From assembly GCA_900470095.1 (NCBI GenBank), contig UBZM01000019.1:28939-92938 (forward strand): 64,000 nucleotides of DNA. Direction: 5' to 3'. Below the pieces are notes generated by a model that was not told the DNA's origin, made no database searches, and worked only from the letters and a program-made list of their open reading frames with translations. Both the position numbers and the translations under genes were made by a program. This document shows, one piece after another, positions 1-7,831 of the stretch. This DNA is from Hyphomicrobiales bacterium. GTDB taxonomy: Bacteria > Pseudomonadota > Alphaproteobacteria > Rhizobiales > Beijerinckiaceae. Positions within the stretch are counted from its first letter, which is position 1, and each line of letters begins with the position of its first letter.

Positions 1-13
1 CGCTATAGTGGAA
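1..13. promoter_or_regulatory. Half of a candidate XRE-cupin operator
   Basis: Bases 4-13 read tatagtggaa. The reverse complement TTCCACTATA recurs at 2798-2807 inside a palindrome upstream of the ABC importer operon. The site is cut by the window edge, so its second half cannot be seen. It lies just beyond the end of the regulator gene, where a further minus-strand gene or a promoter may be outside the window. Confidence 0.4.
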
Positions 14-18
14 CACGC

Positions 19-615
19 TCAAGTAGAACCTCGCTCCTGCCTGACCTTCTGGTAGAGCAGAACCATCAGCCCACGGGCCGGCTGACCGAGCTCGTTGCAG
101 ATCGAGTGGGGCACATCGACGGGATAGCGTGCGGTCTCGCCGGCCTTGACCGGATAGCGCGAGGTCCCGCTTGCGATGACGAACTGGCCCGACAGGACCG
201 TGAAATGTTCGACCGCGCCCGGTGCATGCGCGGCGCTGTCGAGCCGGCCATGGCCGGCAATCTCGACATCGTACCATTCGACAGTGCCGGCCAGGCTCGG
301 CGGGCTGAGGATGCGCAGCTGGCAGGAGCCGTCGGCACTGCGGATCTCAGGCGTATGCTCCGGCGGAACGATCTCGATCGCGCTGCCGCCAGGGGAGGAT
401 TCGCTGCCTTGAAGGAGTGCGGAAATTTCGATCTGCAGCCCTCGCGTCAGGCTCCAGAGCACCGCGAAGGTCGGGTTGGCCTCGCCCCGCTCGATCTGCG
501 ACAGCATCGATTTCGAGACGCCGGAGACGGCTGCGAGCTGCTGCAGGGTCAACCCCCGCGCCTTGCGCTGGCGCTGGAGGATCGGTCCGATCTGGGGGGC
601 GCTCAGCTCTGTCAT
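19..615 (-). CDS. XRE family transcriptional regulator with C-terminal cupin domain
   Basis: This 198-residue protein has an N-terminal helix-turn-helix (about residues 13-65, with LTLQQLAAVSGVSKSMLSQI as the recognisable core) and a C-terminal cupin beta barrel (about 110-190, with HFTVLSG and AGETARYPVDVPH). Regulators of this build usually sense a small ligand through the cupin and control adjacent uptake or catabolic genes. The start codon is 9 bases after the ATPase stop, so it is probably the last gene of the amino-acid importer operon. Palindromic TTCC-N2-TATA-N2-GGAA sites at both ends of the operon are candidate binding sites (inference). The ligand is not known. Confidence 0.9.
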   Translation of the reverse strand: MTELSAPQIGPILQRQRKARGLTLQQLAAVSGVSKSMLSQIERGEANPTFAVLWSLTRGLQIEISALLQGSESSPGGSAIEIVPPEHTPEIRSADGSCQLRILSPPSLAGTVEWYDVEIAGHGRLDSAAHAPGAVEHFTVLSGQFVIASGTSRYPVKAGETARYPVDVPHSICNELGQPARGLMVLLYQKVRQERGST

Positions 616-624
616 GCCGGCGGC

Positions 625-1353
625 CTAGTGCGTCAGGACCTTGGTCAGGAACTGTTTGGCGCGCTCGGTCGCCGGGGCGGTGAAGAACTGCGCCTTGGGC
701 GTGTCTTCGAGAATCTCGCCGCCATCCATGAACAGCACCCGGTCGGCGACGCGCTGCGCGAAGCCCATCTCATGCGTCACGACCATCATGGTCATGCCTT
801 CGAGCGCCAGCTCCTGCATCACCTCCAGCACCTCGTTGATCATTTCGGGATCGAGGGCCGAGGTCGGCTCGTCGAACAGCATGGCGGCCGGGTCCATGGC
901 GAGCGCACGCGCGATGCCGACGCGCTGCTGCTGTCCTCCGGAGAGCTGGCTCGGCCGGCTCGTCATCTTGCTGCCGAGCCCGACCCGCATCAGGATCTTC
1001 TCGGAGCGCTCATCGGCTTCCGCCCGGGAGCGCTTCAGGACATGGATCTGCGCCAGGCTGACATTCTCCAGCGCGGTCATGTGCGGATAGAGCTCGAAGC
1101 TCTGGAAGACCATGCCGATGCGCGAGCGCAGGGCCGGCAGGTCGGTCTTGGGATCCGAAACCGAGACGCCGTTGACGGTGATCGTGCCGCGCTCGAACGG
1201 CACGAGGCCGTTGACGCATTTGATCAGGGTGCTCTTGCCCGAGCCCGACGGGCCGCAGATCACCACGACCTCGCCCTGCCGGACCGTTGCCGAGCAGCCG
1301 CGCAGGATCTGCAGCTTGCCATAGGATTTGTGCACGTCCTCGACGGCGATCAT
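625..1353 (-). CDS. Polar amino-acid ABC transporter ATP-binding protein
   Basis: This 242-residue nucleotide-binding subunit powers the importer formed by the two permeases upstream. Walker A (GPSGSGKST) is at residues 34-42, the signature is LSGGQQQRV, and Walker B reads [15 protein letters not shown] followed by the H-loop TTHEMGF-type segment VVTHEMGF. Length and motifs match the GlnQ/HisP/ArtP group of amino-acid ATPases. The ATG overlaps the preceding permease stop (ATGA at 1350-1353), so translation is probably coupled. The frame is open much farther upstream, but that part overlaps the permease and is not coding. The exact substrate cannot be told from the ATPase. Confidence 0.95.
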   Translation of the reverse strand: MIAVEDVHKSYGKLQILRGCSATVRQGEVVVICGPSGSGKSTLIKCVNGLVPFERGTITVNGVSVSDPKTDLPALRSRIGMVFQSFELYPHMTALENVSLAQIHVLKRSRAEADERSEKILMRVGLGSKMTSRPSQLSGGQQQRVGIARALAMDPAAMLFDEPTSALDPEMINEVLEVMQELALEGMTMMVVTHEMGFAQRVADRVLFMDGGEILEDTPKAQFFTAPATERAKQFLTKVLTH

Positions 1354-2006
1354 GTCGTGCGGCCCTTCCTGTAGAACTCGACCGCCTTCGTCGCCGAGAG
1401 GCAGATGATGAGGTAGACGACGGCGACCAGCGTATACATTTCGGTCGGCCGGCCATCGCGCGAGGCGACGATGCTGGCTGTCGTCAGGAAATCGTGCAGC
1501 GCCACGACATAGACCAGGGACGTGTCCTGGAAGACGATGACGATCTGGTTCAGGACCAGCGGCATCATCGCCCGCAGCGCCTGCGGCATGACGATATGGC
1601 GCATCACCTGGCCGCGACGCAGGCCGGTGGCGAGGCCGGCCTCGGCCTGCCCCTTGCGGACATTGGCGATGCCCGCGCGGATGATCTCGCAATAGAAGGC
1701 GGCCTCGAACATCACGAACGCGATCAGCGCCGACATCAGCGAGCCGATCGGCCGGCCGATCGCCAGCGGGATCAGGAAATAGAACCAGAACAGCACCAGC
1801 ACGAGCGGCAGGGAGCGCATGACGGTGACATAGGCCGCAGCCGGCGCCGCGATGAAGCGATGGGTCGACAGCCGCATCAGGGCGAGGCCGAAGCCGAGGA
1901 CCAGCCCGCCCACGGTCGCGACCAGCACGAGCAGGGCACTGAGCGCCATGCCCTCGGCGAGGAAGCTCCAGGAACGGGCGATGACGCCCCAGTCGAAATC
2001 GTTCAT
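1350..2006 (-). CDS. Amino-acid ABC transporter permease (second subunit)
   Basis: This 218-residue inner-membrane subunit has the His/Glu/Gln/Arg/opine-family permease fold, with about five hydrophobic helices and the conserved EAA loop region ([24 protein letters not shown], around residues 118-140), followed by [11 protein letters not shown]. It starts with [13 protein letters not shown] and overlaps the stop of the first permease by ATGA (2003-2006). It pairs with that permease and the ATPase to form the membrane channel. No periplasmic binding protein is encoded with them in this window. Confidence 0.94.
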   Translation of the reverse strand: MNDFDWGVIARSWSFLAEGMALSALLVLVATVGGLVLGFGLALMRLSTHRFIAAPAAAYVTVMRSLPLVLVLFWFYFLIPLAIGRPIGSLMSALIAFVMFEAAFYCEIIRAGIANVRKGQAEAGLATGLRRGQVMRHIVMPQALRAMMPLVLNQIVIVFQDTSLVYVVALHDFLTTASIVASRDGRPTEMYTLVAVVYLIICLSATKAVEFYRKGRTT

Positions 2007-2722
2007 GTCGCGGCCTTCCGCAGGGCCGAGCCGCCGATGCGGTCGTCGATGAAGCGCATCAGCCCCGTCACGCACAAGCCGATGACGAGATAGCCGACCG
2101 TGGCGAAGGTGAAGGCCTCGAGCCCCTGGAAGGTATAGTTCTCGACATGGCGGCTCTGCGCCGTCAGTTCCAGGACACCGATCGTCAGGCTCAGCGATGA
2201 CAGCTTGATCGTGATCAGGAATTCGGAGGTCAGCGGCCCGACGATGGCGCGAAGACCGAGCGGCAGCACGACCAGCCGAAAGGCCTGCACGGGATGAAGC
2301 CCCGTCGCCAGCGCAGCCGGCAGCAGCGGATTGCCGACCGCCTCGATCCCGGCCCGGACCTGCTCGGCAACGCGCGATCCGGCAAACAGGCCGATCGCGA
2401 CGACGGCGGTGACGAATTCGGGGTAAGGCAGATCGCGCTTCAGCCAGAGCCCGATGGATTCGGGCACGATCTCGGGCAGGACGAAGAACCAGAGGAAGAG
2501 CTGGACCAGCGGCGGGATATTGCGAAAGACATCGATATAGATGCCCGCGACCAGGCGCGCGCCACGGGCCGGCAGGCTGCGCGCAATGCCAACGCCAAGA
2601 CCGATCGTCAGCGCCAGGACCCAGCTGACCAGGCTGATGGCCAGCGTCCATTGCACGCCGCTCCACAGCCACTCCCAATAGGGCTCCTGCAGGAGGATGG
2701 ACCAGTTCCAGCGGTAATTCAT
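2003..2722 (-). CDS. Amino-acid ABC transporter permease (first subunit)
   Basis: This 239-residue integral-membrane permease belongs to the polar amino-acid uptake family. Its N-terminus is [18 protein letters not shown], which is typical of this subunit, and the EAA loop segment is [17 protein letters not shown]. The ATG at 2722 has no clear ribosome-binding site of its own. It overlaps the stop of a 20-codon reading frame (2719-2781) that does have one, so coupled translation is likely. It is the first structural gene of a four-gene minus-strand operon: permease, permease, ATPase, XRE-cupin regulator. Confidence 0.92.
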   Translation of the reverse strand: MNYRWNWSILLQEPYWEWLWSGVQWTLAISLVSWVLALTIGLGVGIARSLPARGARLVAGIYIDVFRNIPPLVQLFLWFFVLPEIVPESIGLWLKRDLPYPEFVTAVVAIGLFAGSRVAEQVRAGIEAVGNPLLPAALATGLHPVQAFRLVVLPLGLRAIVGPLTSEFLITIKLSSLSLTIGVLELTAQSRHVENYTFQGLEAFTFATVGYLVIGLCVTGLMRFIDDRIGGSALRKAAT

Positions 2723-2781
2723 GCCGCAGCCGCACGGCCAAGCCGTGATCCGGGGACCGCTGCCACGCTCTGTGTCCCCAT
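2719..2781 (-). CDS. Possible 20-residue leader peptide coupled to the permease
   Basis: An ATG at 2781 is preceded by GGGAGGG at 6-base spacing. The frame encodes [20 protein letters not shown] and ends in a TGA that overlaps the permease ATG. The permease start itself lacks a Shine-Dalgarno sequence. This suggests that ribosomes reach the permease through the short frame. There is no evidence that the peptide itself has a function. Confidence 0.45.
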   Translation of the reverse strand: MGTQSVAAVPGSRLGRAAAA

Positions 2782-2797
2782 CGAATCCCTCCCAAGA

Positions 2798-2813
2798 TTC
2801 CACTATACCGGAA
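2798..2813. promoter_or_regulatory. Palindromic operator candidate upstream of the ABC importer operon
   Basis: The 16 bases follow the pattern TTCC-N2-TATA-N2-GGAA, symmetric at 12 of 16 positions. It lies 17 bases upstream of the leader ATG on the minus strand. Its left 10 bases recur inverted at 4-13. The XRE-cupin regulator at the end of the operon is the obvious candidate to bind it (inference). Confidence 0.5.
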
Positions 2814-2821
2814 TGATGAGA

Positions 2822-3310
2822 TCGGCCGTCGGGGATTGTCAACAGGCGGTCATGATATTGAGCCATGCGACGCGAGACTGGCCAGGGCGATGACCGGCCA
2901 GCTGCCATGCAGAATCCGTGGGGCGCGGATATCCTGTGCTTCCAGCGGCCGGAGTGCCCTCCTGGGCCGGCAGTTCACGGACCTCTCCCCTCATTGCACG
3001 GCGGAGGAGCCCTGCGCTGAAACCGACCGGTTCGCGATCATCGGCCTCAAACACTTCGGGATGCGCCAAACAGTCCGGCCCGTCGGCGATCCCAGCGAGG
3101 CGTGGGACTGGTGCGACACCATCGCCGACAAGCCGTATCGGCCGTCTGCACGGCGCGCGGGCGGATCTGGCCAAGACGAGCAAGCACCGGCGGAAACCGC
3201 AGACTCCGCGTCCTAACCGGGGCACGATGAAGGGCTGGCGCGCGAGGCCGCTGGTGGCAGCCGCGCGCGCCTTCTGGATGGCCCCGGAATACGATCGGGG
3301 CACGATCTAA
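2822..3310. other. No convincing gene
   Basis: Several overlapping frames are open on both strands, as expected at this G+C content. None has a credible ribosome-binding site together with a recognisable product. The stretch separates the ABC operon from an A+T-rich patch and may be decayed coding sequence. Confidence 0.5.
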
Positions 3311-3530
3311 TCGAAATGGGAAATGAATGATCGATATCAGGCGATGAAATACACTTTACTGAACCACAATGATGCAAATAATGACTGTCATAAACAGATA
3401 AAATATCCGCAATATGATAATATAACTACAGTAATCTATATTTATCAAAATATATGCGTTATAACATATGCACTCTATGAAGATCTATTCTTTCTACCCC
3501 CCGTTTTGCCCCCCATTTGAAATTGCCGCC
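3310..3530. other. A+T-rich patch of about 220 bp
   Basis: This stretch is strongly A+T-rich in an otherwise G+C-rich window (for example tataatataactacag-like runs around 3417-3450). A 65-codon plus-strand frame is open at 3323-3520 but encodes only a low-complexity Asn/Tyr/Ile-rich peptide, resembles no family I know and has no clear ribosome-binding site. A strong hairpin with a T tail follows at 3552-3594. The patch could be a foreign remnant or carry a promoter for a short transcript ending at that terminator. Confidence 0.6.
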
Positions 3531-3551
3531 CAGCACCATTGTCGAACTGTC

Positions 3552-3594
3552 CGAGCCCGTATGTGATGAAGATCACATACGGGCTCGGGTTTTT
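3552..3594 (+). terminator. Rho-independent terminator with 16-bp perfect stem
   Basis: The arms 3552-3567 and 3572-3587 are perfect complements around the loop GAAG, and the right arm is followed by GGTTTTT. The orientation would end a plus-strand transcript, yet no recognised plus-strand gene lies upstream. The stem centre also reads TGTGA-N6-TCACA, the consensus of CRP-type operators. The long stem plus T tail makes a terminator the better reading. Confidence 0.8.
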
Positions 3595-3673
3595 CAGGTG
3601 ACACAGACGGGTGAGACAGTGCGGCTGAGCCTGCCTGCCATCCTGGCTTCATCCTCGATCGGGAGAGATTGGA

Positions 3674-4018
3674 ATGTCAGGCCGGTCGCTCCAAAGGCCC
3701 TTGTTCTTGCCCTTGTTCTCGTTGGCATGCGTCGCCTTGGTGGCGGCGACCTCTGCGATCGCGGCGGACGCCCCGCAGCACAAGACATTTCAATCGCGGA
3801 CCTGCCCGGTCTGGGACAAGGACCTGCATCACCTGCTCGACTGGAGCGAGGAGTTCGGCATCCACACGCCTGAACTGCGCCTGAGCGTTCGCGCAGAAGC
3901 CCTCAAGCTTCGGGAGAGATGCCTGCGCGATCTCAGCATGGCCTCGCTCAATCGCTACGTCATGCTGATGAAGCTGCTTTACGATGACGAAGCGGACGAG
4001 GTGGAATCCTACGATTGA
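3674..4018 (+). CDS. Small secreted protein of unknown function
   Basis: The 114-residue product begins with a good signal peptide (hydrophobic segment to about residue 29, cleavage near AIA-AD). A charged mature part follows with two cysteines (TCPVWDKD and RERCLRD). GGGAGAG sits 7 bases before the ATG. I do not recognise the family. The last 45 or so bases of the gene, with the stop codon, belong to a 51-bp sequence that recurs at 5021-5071, so its 3' end marks a recombination point. Confidence 0.75.
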   Translation: MSGRSLQRPLFLPLFSLACVALVAATSAIAADAPQHKTFQSRTCPVWDKDLHHLLDWSEEFGIHTPELRLSVRAEALKLRERCLRDLSMASLNRYVMLMKLLYDDEADEVESYD

Positions 4019-4021
4019 GAC
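3971..4021. repeat. 51-bp direct repeat, copy 1 (in the 3' end of the small secreted gene)
   Basis: It starts aagctgctttacgatgacga and ends gattgagac. It matches 5021-5071 in the same orientation with two mismatches. The copies flank the acid phosphatase gene about 1.05 kb apart. Confidence 0.92.
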
Positions 4022-4205
4022 GCAAAGGACGCTGGAGACAAAGTGCACCCCTCGGCGAGCGCGACACTCCCCTGGCGCACATCGTTCGAGACGTCGCCAC
4101 TGGGGGCACCGACGGAAGGCGAGATGGCCTCGCGGCGGGAGATTGGCTTACATCACACTGTCATAATTCGGGAGCGTCGATCCCTGGCCAACAGGGACCG
4201 CAACC

Positions 4206-4898
4206 ATGCGCCATATAGCATTCGCTCTTCTGACAGCCGCCACGCTGGCCTTCTCTCCCGTTCATGCCGAGGATGCGAAACCCTTCGCGACCGGCAAGAC
4301 GATCGACCTCACAGCCGTCCTGAAGCCGCCCCCGGCGCCGGACTCGGTCCAGACGAAGGCCGAGATCGGTGAGGTCCTCACCATTCAGGTGACGCGCACG
4401 CCCGAGATGGAAGCGCAGGCCCAGGCCGATGCCGTCGAGGATGTCTGGCGCTTTTCCGACGTGATGGGCCCGGCCTTCAAGACTGAAGCGCTGCCGATCT
4501 TCTCGGCCTTCTTCGATCGGATCGTGGCGACTGAGGGCGCCGTGGTCGATCCGGCCAAGGACAGCTGGAAGCGGCCGCGGCCGCATCAGGCGAGTCCGTT
4601 GGTCAAGCTTGTCGTGAAGACCTCGAACTCCGGCGCCTATCCCTCCGGCCACACCACCGTCGGGACCTTGATGGGCATCGTGCTGTCGAACATGGTTCCG
4701 GAAAAGCGCGCCGAGATCATGGACAGGGCCTGGGTCTATGGCTGGAACCGCGTGATCGGCGGCATCCATTATCGCTCCGATATCGAAGCCGGCCGCATTG
4801 CAGGCTCGGTCATCGCTGCGCGCATCTTGGAGCAGCAGGATTTTCAGACCGAGTTCACCGCCGCCAAGGCAGAGCTGCGCAAGGTGCTTGGCCTCTGA
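4206..4898 (+). CDS. Periplasmic class A acid phosphatase (PAP2 superfamily)
   Basis: The 230-residue product is a secreted non-specific acid phosphatase that hydrolyses phosphomonoesters. A signal peptide ends near residue 21 (VHA-ED). The three-part PAP2 signature is present: KDSWKRPRP (KX6RP), YPSGHT (PSGH) and NRVIGGIHYRSD (RX5HX3D), giving the catalytic histidines and arginines. Length fits PhoN-type enzymes of about 230-250 residues. It stands alone on the plus strand between the two 51-bp repeats, which may mean it was inserted or duplicated together with one copy. No Pho box was recognised. Confidence 0.93.
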   Translation: MRHIAFALLTAATLAFSPVHAEDAKPFATGKTIDLTAVLKPPPAPDSVQTKAEIGEVLTIQVTRTPEMEAQAQADAVEDVWRFSDVMGPAFKTEALPIFSAFFDRIVATEGAVVDPAKDSWKRPRPHQASPLVKLVVKTSNSGAYPSGHTTVGTLMGIVLSNMVPEKRAEIMDRAWVYGWNRVIGGIHYRSDIEAGRIAGSVIAARILEQQDFQTEFTAAKAELRKVLGL

Positions 4899-5020
4899 GC
4901 GATCAGCGAGAGGCGGGTTCGGCGGCGGGTCTCTCCCCTTCCGAATCCGCGCCTTGCCGATCGGCCGGCAGACGTAGCCGTCACAGCGCTGTCCAAGAAG
5001 AGCCCCGGCAGCGCGGCATC

Positions 5021-5071
5021 AAGCTGCTTTACGATGACGAAGCGGACGAGGTGGGATCCAACGATTGAGAC
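5021..5071. repeat. 51-bp direct repeat, copy 2
   Basis: This copy differs from 3971-4021 at two positions. On the minus strand it supplies the TAA stop and the last dozen or so codons of the membrane-protein gene, so that gene's natural 3' end has probably been replaced. Confidence 0.92.
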
Positions 5072-6153
5072 GGCGCCGATCTGGCTCCGTCCGGGCGACC
5101 GGCATCGCTGCGTGCAGCGTCCCGCTCGGCCGGCACGACGACCCACTCCAGTGGATCATGCTCCATCGCGCGCACGACGATCGACCAGGCAGCGCTGTTC
5201 CATCTGGCCCCCCTCCTTGTCGTCCTGGCCAACTCGGCGCCCACGAGCATCGGGTTGACGACCGGTCCTTCAAGCAGTCGCCAGACCTCGTACATCTCGC
5301 GCCACAGCGTTTGAGAACTGCTCTCGGGACCTGGCACGCTGCGACGGATCAGCTTGACCACCAGCGACCATAGTTCGTTGATCACGACGAGGGTGTAGAT
5401 GCCCAACAGCCATATGCCGGTTGTTGTCCAATCGAAGTGGAAGGCCGCCCCTATCCCCAACAGAGGCACAACGATAAAAAAAGCGGCAGACGCCAGCTGC
5501 AGCTGGAATTCGGCCTTCCATTTGAGATTCCGGAGTTCCTCGAGGTTGCCGCGGGCCCTCAAATAGCGACGCCGGCGCCATGGGTCCCCCGGTTCTTCTG
5601 CTTTCTTCACCGCTTCCCCGAACCTAGACAGTTCGTGCGTCACGATCGCATCGACGAGCATCCAATCGAGGACCGGGTGCCGCATCCACGGTTGCGCCAG
5701 ATAGTCTGCGACGCAGCTGTTGAACTGGTCCTCGCGGAGCGAGGTCTGATAGCGGCTTTCGTAGCCCTCCACGTATCCGCGGCCCGGATCGCGCCGCTGC
5801 CACATCACACGCTCGGCAGCCTTCCGGGCCTGGTCTTCAGCCGGGCTGCCCCACCACTGATGTTTGCCGTCGCTCAGCGCCGCCTGCGCCCTCCTGAGGA
5901 CTGTGTACGACTGATGAAGACGCTCCGAATATGCCGAGCCGTCGCCGCCTGTCTTGATCGTTTCGGCAAGCGCCCGGGTGGCGAGCTGTGTCATGAGCCA
6001 GCGCATCTGATGCCCGTCGAAATCCTCCCCGGGCGAAAGGCGGATGTCGATCCATCGAGTTGTGTAGGCGATTGCCTCCGGCACCGACAGCGCTTCGCCC
6101 CGGCCGGACGGGATCGGCACGGGCCTATATTGCGGCAGGATGTCAGCGCTCAA
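5029..6153 (-). CDS. Two-helix membrane protein of unknown function
   Basis: The product is about 374 residues. A charged, mostly helical N-terminal half is followed by two adjacent hydrophobic segments (ASAAFFIVVPLLGIGAAFHF and GIWLLGIYTLVVINELW) and a cytoplasmic-looking C-terminal part. I do not recognise the family. The frame is open up to a GTG at 6219, but that part overlaps the AraC remnant. A TTG at 6153, just inside the end of the AraC frame, is the likelier start and is uncertain. The C-terminus (LDPTSSASSS) is encoded by the antisense of the 51-bp repeat and is probably not ancestral. Confidence 0.65.
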   Translation of the reverse strand: MSADILPQYRPVPIPSGRGEALSVPEAIAYTTRWIDIRLSPGEDFDGHQMRWLMTQLATRALAETIKTGGDGSAYSERLHQSYTVLRRAQAALSDGKHQWWGSPAEDQARKAAERVMWQRRDPGRGYVEGYESRYQTSLREDQFNSCVADYLAQPWMRHPVLDWMLVDAIVTHELSRFGEAVKKAEEPGDPWRRRRYLRARGNLEELRNLKWKAEFQLQLASAAFFIVVPLLGIGAAFHFDWTTTGIWLLGIYTLVVINELWSLVVKLIRRSVPGPESSSQTLWREMYEVWRLLEGPVVNPMLVGAELARTTRRGARWNSAAWSIVVRAMEHDPLEWVVVPAERDAARSDAGRPDGARSAPSQSLDPTSSASSS

Positions 6154-6403
6154 GTCGTTGCACCAAATCCGGGGGGACGCCGACAGGGATGGGCGGCAGC
6201 GTGTTGATCCCGCGCTCACGGGCGATAGACCTCAGCTCGCGCGGCGACATGCCGAAGCGCTCCTTGAAGTTGTGGTTGAACTGCGCCTCACTGCGAAAAC
6301 CGAAGGAGTAGGCGATGGCGCCCAGGCGTCTCGCCGGCGCGATCGTCGCCATTGATCGCCTCATAGCAGCGCTGCAGCCGGCGTAGCGCTTCCGCACCCG
6401 CAA
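6143..6403 (-). pseudogene. C-terminal fragment of an AraC-family regulator
   Basis: The frame encodes about 86 residues. Residues 28-65 match the second helix-turn-helix of AraC proteins (AIAYSFGFRSEAQFNHNFKE then RFGMSPRELR). No sensor domain and no first helix-turn-helix are present in this frame. An open frame starting with an ATG near 6450 (MTVEEAAASVAQSQEML) runs into the same region in another phase, which suggests a frameshift. It is most likely a remnant. It ends by overlapping the presumed TTG start of the membrane protein downstream. Confidence 0.65.
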
Positions 6404-6807
6404 GCATCTCCTGGCTCTGCGCGACGGACGCGGCCGCCTCCTCGACAGTCATCAGCCGCCCTTACCCGCTTTTCGCGTCGCCGGATCTGCTTCGCCGCAC
6501 GCAGTATCAAGAGATTGCAGACGCAGCGTCAAGTACACCGAAATGTCCCACATTGGACTTCGTCAGCTTTGCTGCGACGATCCTCGGCGCGGCGAAACTG
6601 CCGGGGTTTCATGCGCGACCATCTGCACCGTGCCTTGCGCCGGATGACGGCCCGGATCGAGCACGCACTTGAACGGCGCCGGGCTTGAGGCCGGGCTCGG
6701 CGTGGTGATGGCGATTGCGATTGTCCCTCCCGGGCGCAGCGGGAGGGACGATCGCGGATCTGGGTCAACACCGCCGGGGCGGCTCAAGCCCCCGCACGAA
6801 GCCCCCG
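6404..6807. other. Intergenic, no convincing gene
   Basis: The part next to the AraC fragment may hold its frameshifted 5' end. A 9-bp inverted repeat (gtccctccc / gggagggac, 6723-6749) could be a hairpin but has no T tail. A 26-codon plus-strand frame near 6612 (MRDHLHRALRRMTARIEHAL) lacks support as a gene. Confidence 0.5.
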
Positions 6808-7185
6808 TCAGGACGGCTGACCAGCAGGCGTTCCCTGGTGGAAGACCATCTGCCAGCGGCTGTCGATCAATCGCCAGATCGAGCTTCGCAGCGTGTGCCG
6901 TTCCTCCCGGCCGTTGGCGACGCGAAAGCTCAGATAGGTCAGCAGGACCACGTCATCGGCCAGGGATCGGAGAACGAAATCCCTGGCTGCCGGCACGTCG
7001 ACCGTCTCGGCATTGCCCTCGGCAAGGCTTCGGATCACCTCGGCCTTCTCGTATACACCGCCTGATCGACCGAATTCGACGAAACCTTCCGCCAGAAGCC
7101 GATCAAGCGCTTCCGGAGACGCTCGAACCGCTGGCTTGAACAGCGCTTCCTCCAGTCCCCTGATCAGGTCGAGATCCTGTTTCAC
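6808..7185 (-). CDS. SnoaL/DUF4440-like (NTF2-fold) protein
   Basis: The 125-residue product has the pattern of small NTF2-fold proteins. A helical start (LIRGLEEALFKPAVRASPEA) is followed by LLAEGFVEFGRSGGVYEKAEVI, a beta-rich segment (DDVVLLTYLSFRVA) and a conserved end SIWRLIDSRWQMVFHQGTP. Such proteins are ligand-binding or unknown-function domains, and no catalytic role can be assigned. It ends a short minus-strand pair with the P-loop protein at 7204-7722, with an 18-base gap. Confidence 0.8.
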   Translation of the reverse strand: MKQDLDLIRGLEEALFKPAVRASPEALDRLLAEGFVEFGRSGGVYEKAEVIRSLAEGNAETVDVPAARDFVLRSLADDVVLLTYLSFRVANGREERHTLRSSIWRLIDSRWQMVFHQGTPAGQPS

Positions 7186-7203
7186 CCTGCCCTCCTGCCC
7201 GCC

Positions 7204-7722
7204 CTACGCAGCCGCCGCCGCATTCACGAACGCCGAGATCTGGCCGGCGTCGCGGAGATAGACCACCGGGATATGAGCGGCGGTCGCCACCCGCTCGCGC
7301 TCGATCTGCGGTCGCTTGTCCCTATCGAAGGCCCAGACATATCGGAGGAAGCCGAGGAACTCCGCGTTCAGCTTTTCGGTGCAGCCATCGGGGAGATCGG
7401 GCCGCGGCCGGTTCAGGATGCTGCGCCACAGGACGCGGGCCAGGCAGGTGGTCCGCGGGACGTCGAGCCAGATGACGATATCGGCGCGCGGCAGCCTCAA
7501 TTCGAAGGTCTGGCTGGAGTAGTTGCCCTCGCAGATCCAAGCATCGCCGGACACGGCGTCCCGCACGCGATCCCGAAAGAGCCGGGGCTCGGCCTTCGTC
7601 CAGCCGGCCTCCCAGAACAGGCGGTCGAGATGCACGACCGGCAGCGCGAGGCGCTCGCCCAGTGCGCGCGCGAGCGTCGACTTGCCGCTGCCGGCATTCC
7701 CCAGGATCACGATCCGTCGCAT
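7204..7722 (-). CDS. P-loop NTPase, adenylate-kinase/FlaR-like
   Basis: The 172-residue protein starts MRRIVILGNAGSGKSTLARA with Walker A (GNAGSGKS) at residues 8-15. A DRLFWEAGW-type substrate segment follows and WICEGNYSS with a DIVIWLDVPR strand (Walker B-like). This build is typical of the small kinases annotated as adenylate kinase-like or DNA topology modulation protein FlaR. The substrate is unknown. An alternative ATG at 7758 adds 12 residues, but family members begin as chosen here. Confidence 0.85.
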   Translation of the reverse strand: MRRIVILGNAGSGKSTLARALGERLALPVVHLDRLFWEAGWTKAEPRLFRDRVRDAVSGDAWICEGNYSSQTFELRLPRADIVIWLDVPRTTCLARVLWRSILNRPRPDLPDGCTEKLNAEFLGFLRYVWAFDRDKRPQIERERVATAAHIPVVYLRDAGQISAFVNAAAAA

Positions 7723-7831
7723 TGGCGCAGGCCATTCCTCTCGTTTCGACCTGCTCATACACCAGGGCGTGGACTCATGAGCGCGCAGGCGCGAAGGCTG
7801 CGAATGGTCTTGGCCGTATCCACGGCTCGCA

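Noticed and set aside
106..1374. A 422-codon plus-strand frame opposite the XRE and ATPase genes
   Set aside because: It overlaps two certain genes in antisense and shows only compositional openness.
2839..3303. A 154-codon minus-strand frame upstream of the ABC operon
   Set aside because: No ribosome-binding site, no recognisable domain, and equally long frames on the plus strand over the same DNA.
3560..3577. CRP/FNR-type operator TGTGA-N6-TCACA
   Set aside because: The site is the centre of a 16-bp perfect stem followed by five T, so a terminator explains it better. A dual role is noted in the findings.
4144..4172. Promoter TTGGCT...CATAAT before the acid phosphatase
   Set aside because: The spacing of 13 bases is too short for a sigma-70 promoter.
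3971..5071. Insertion sequence with 51-bp terminal repeats
   Set aside because: The repeats are direct, not inverted, there is no transposase between them, and 51 bp is far too long for a target-site duplication.
6612..6692. 26-codon plus-strand frame (MRDHLHRALRRMTARIEHAL)
   Set aside because: No ribosome-binding site and no family; compatible with chance.
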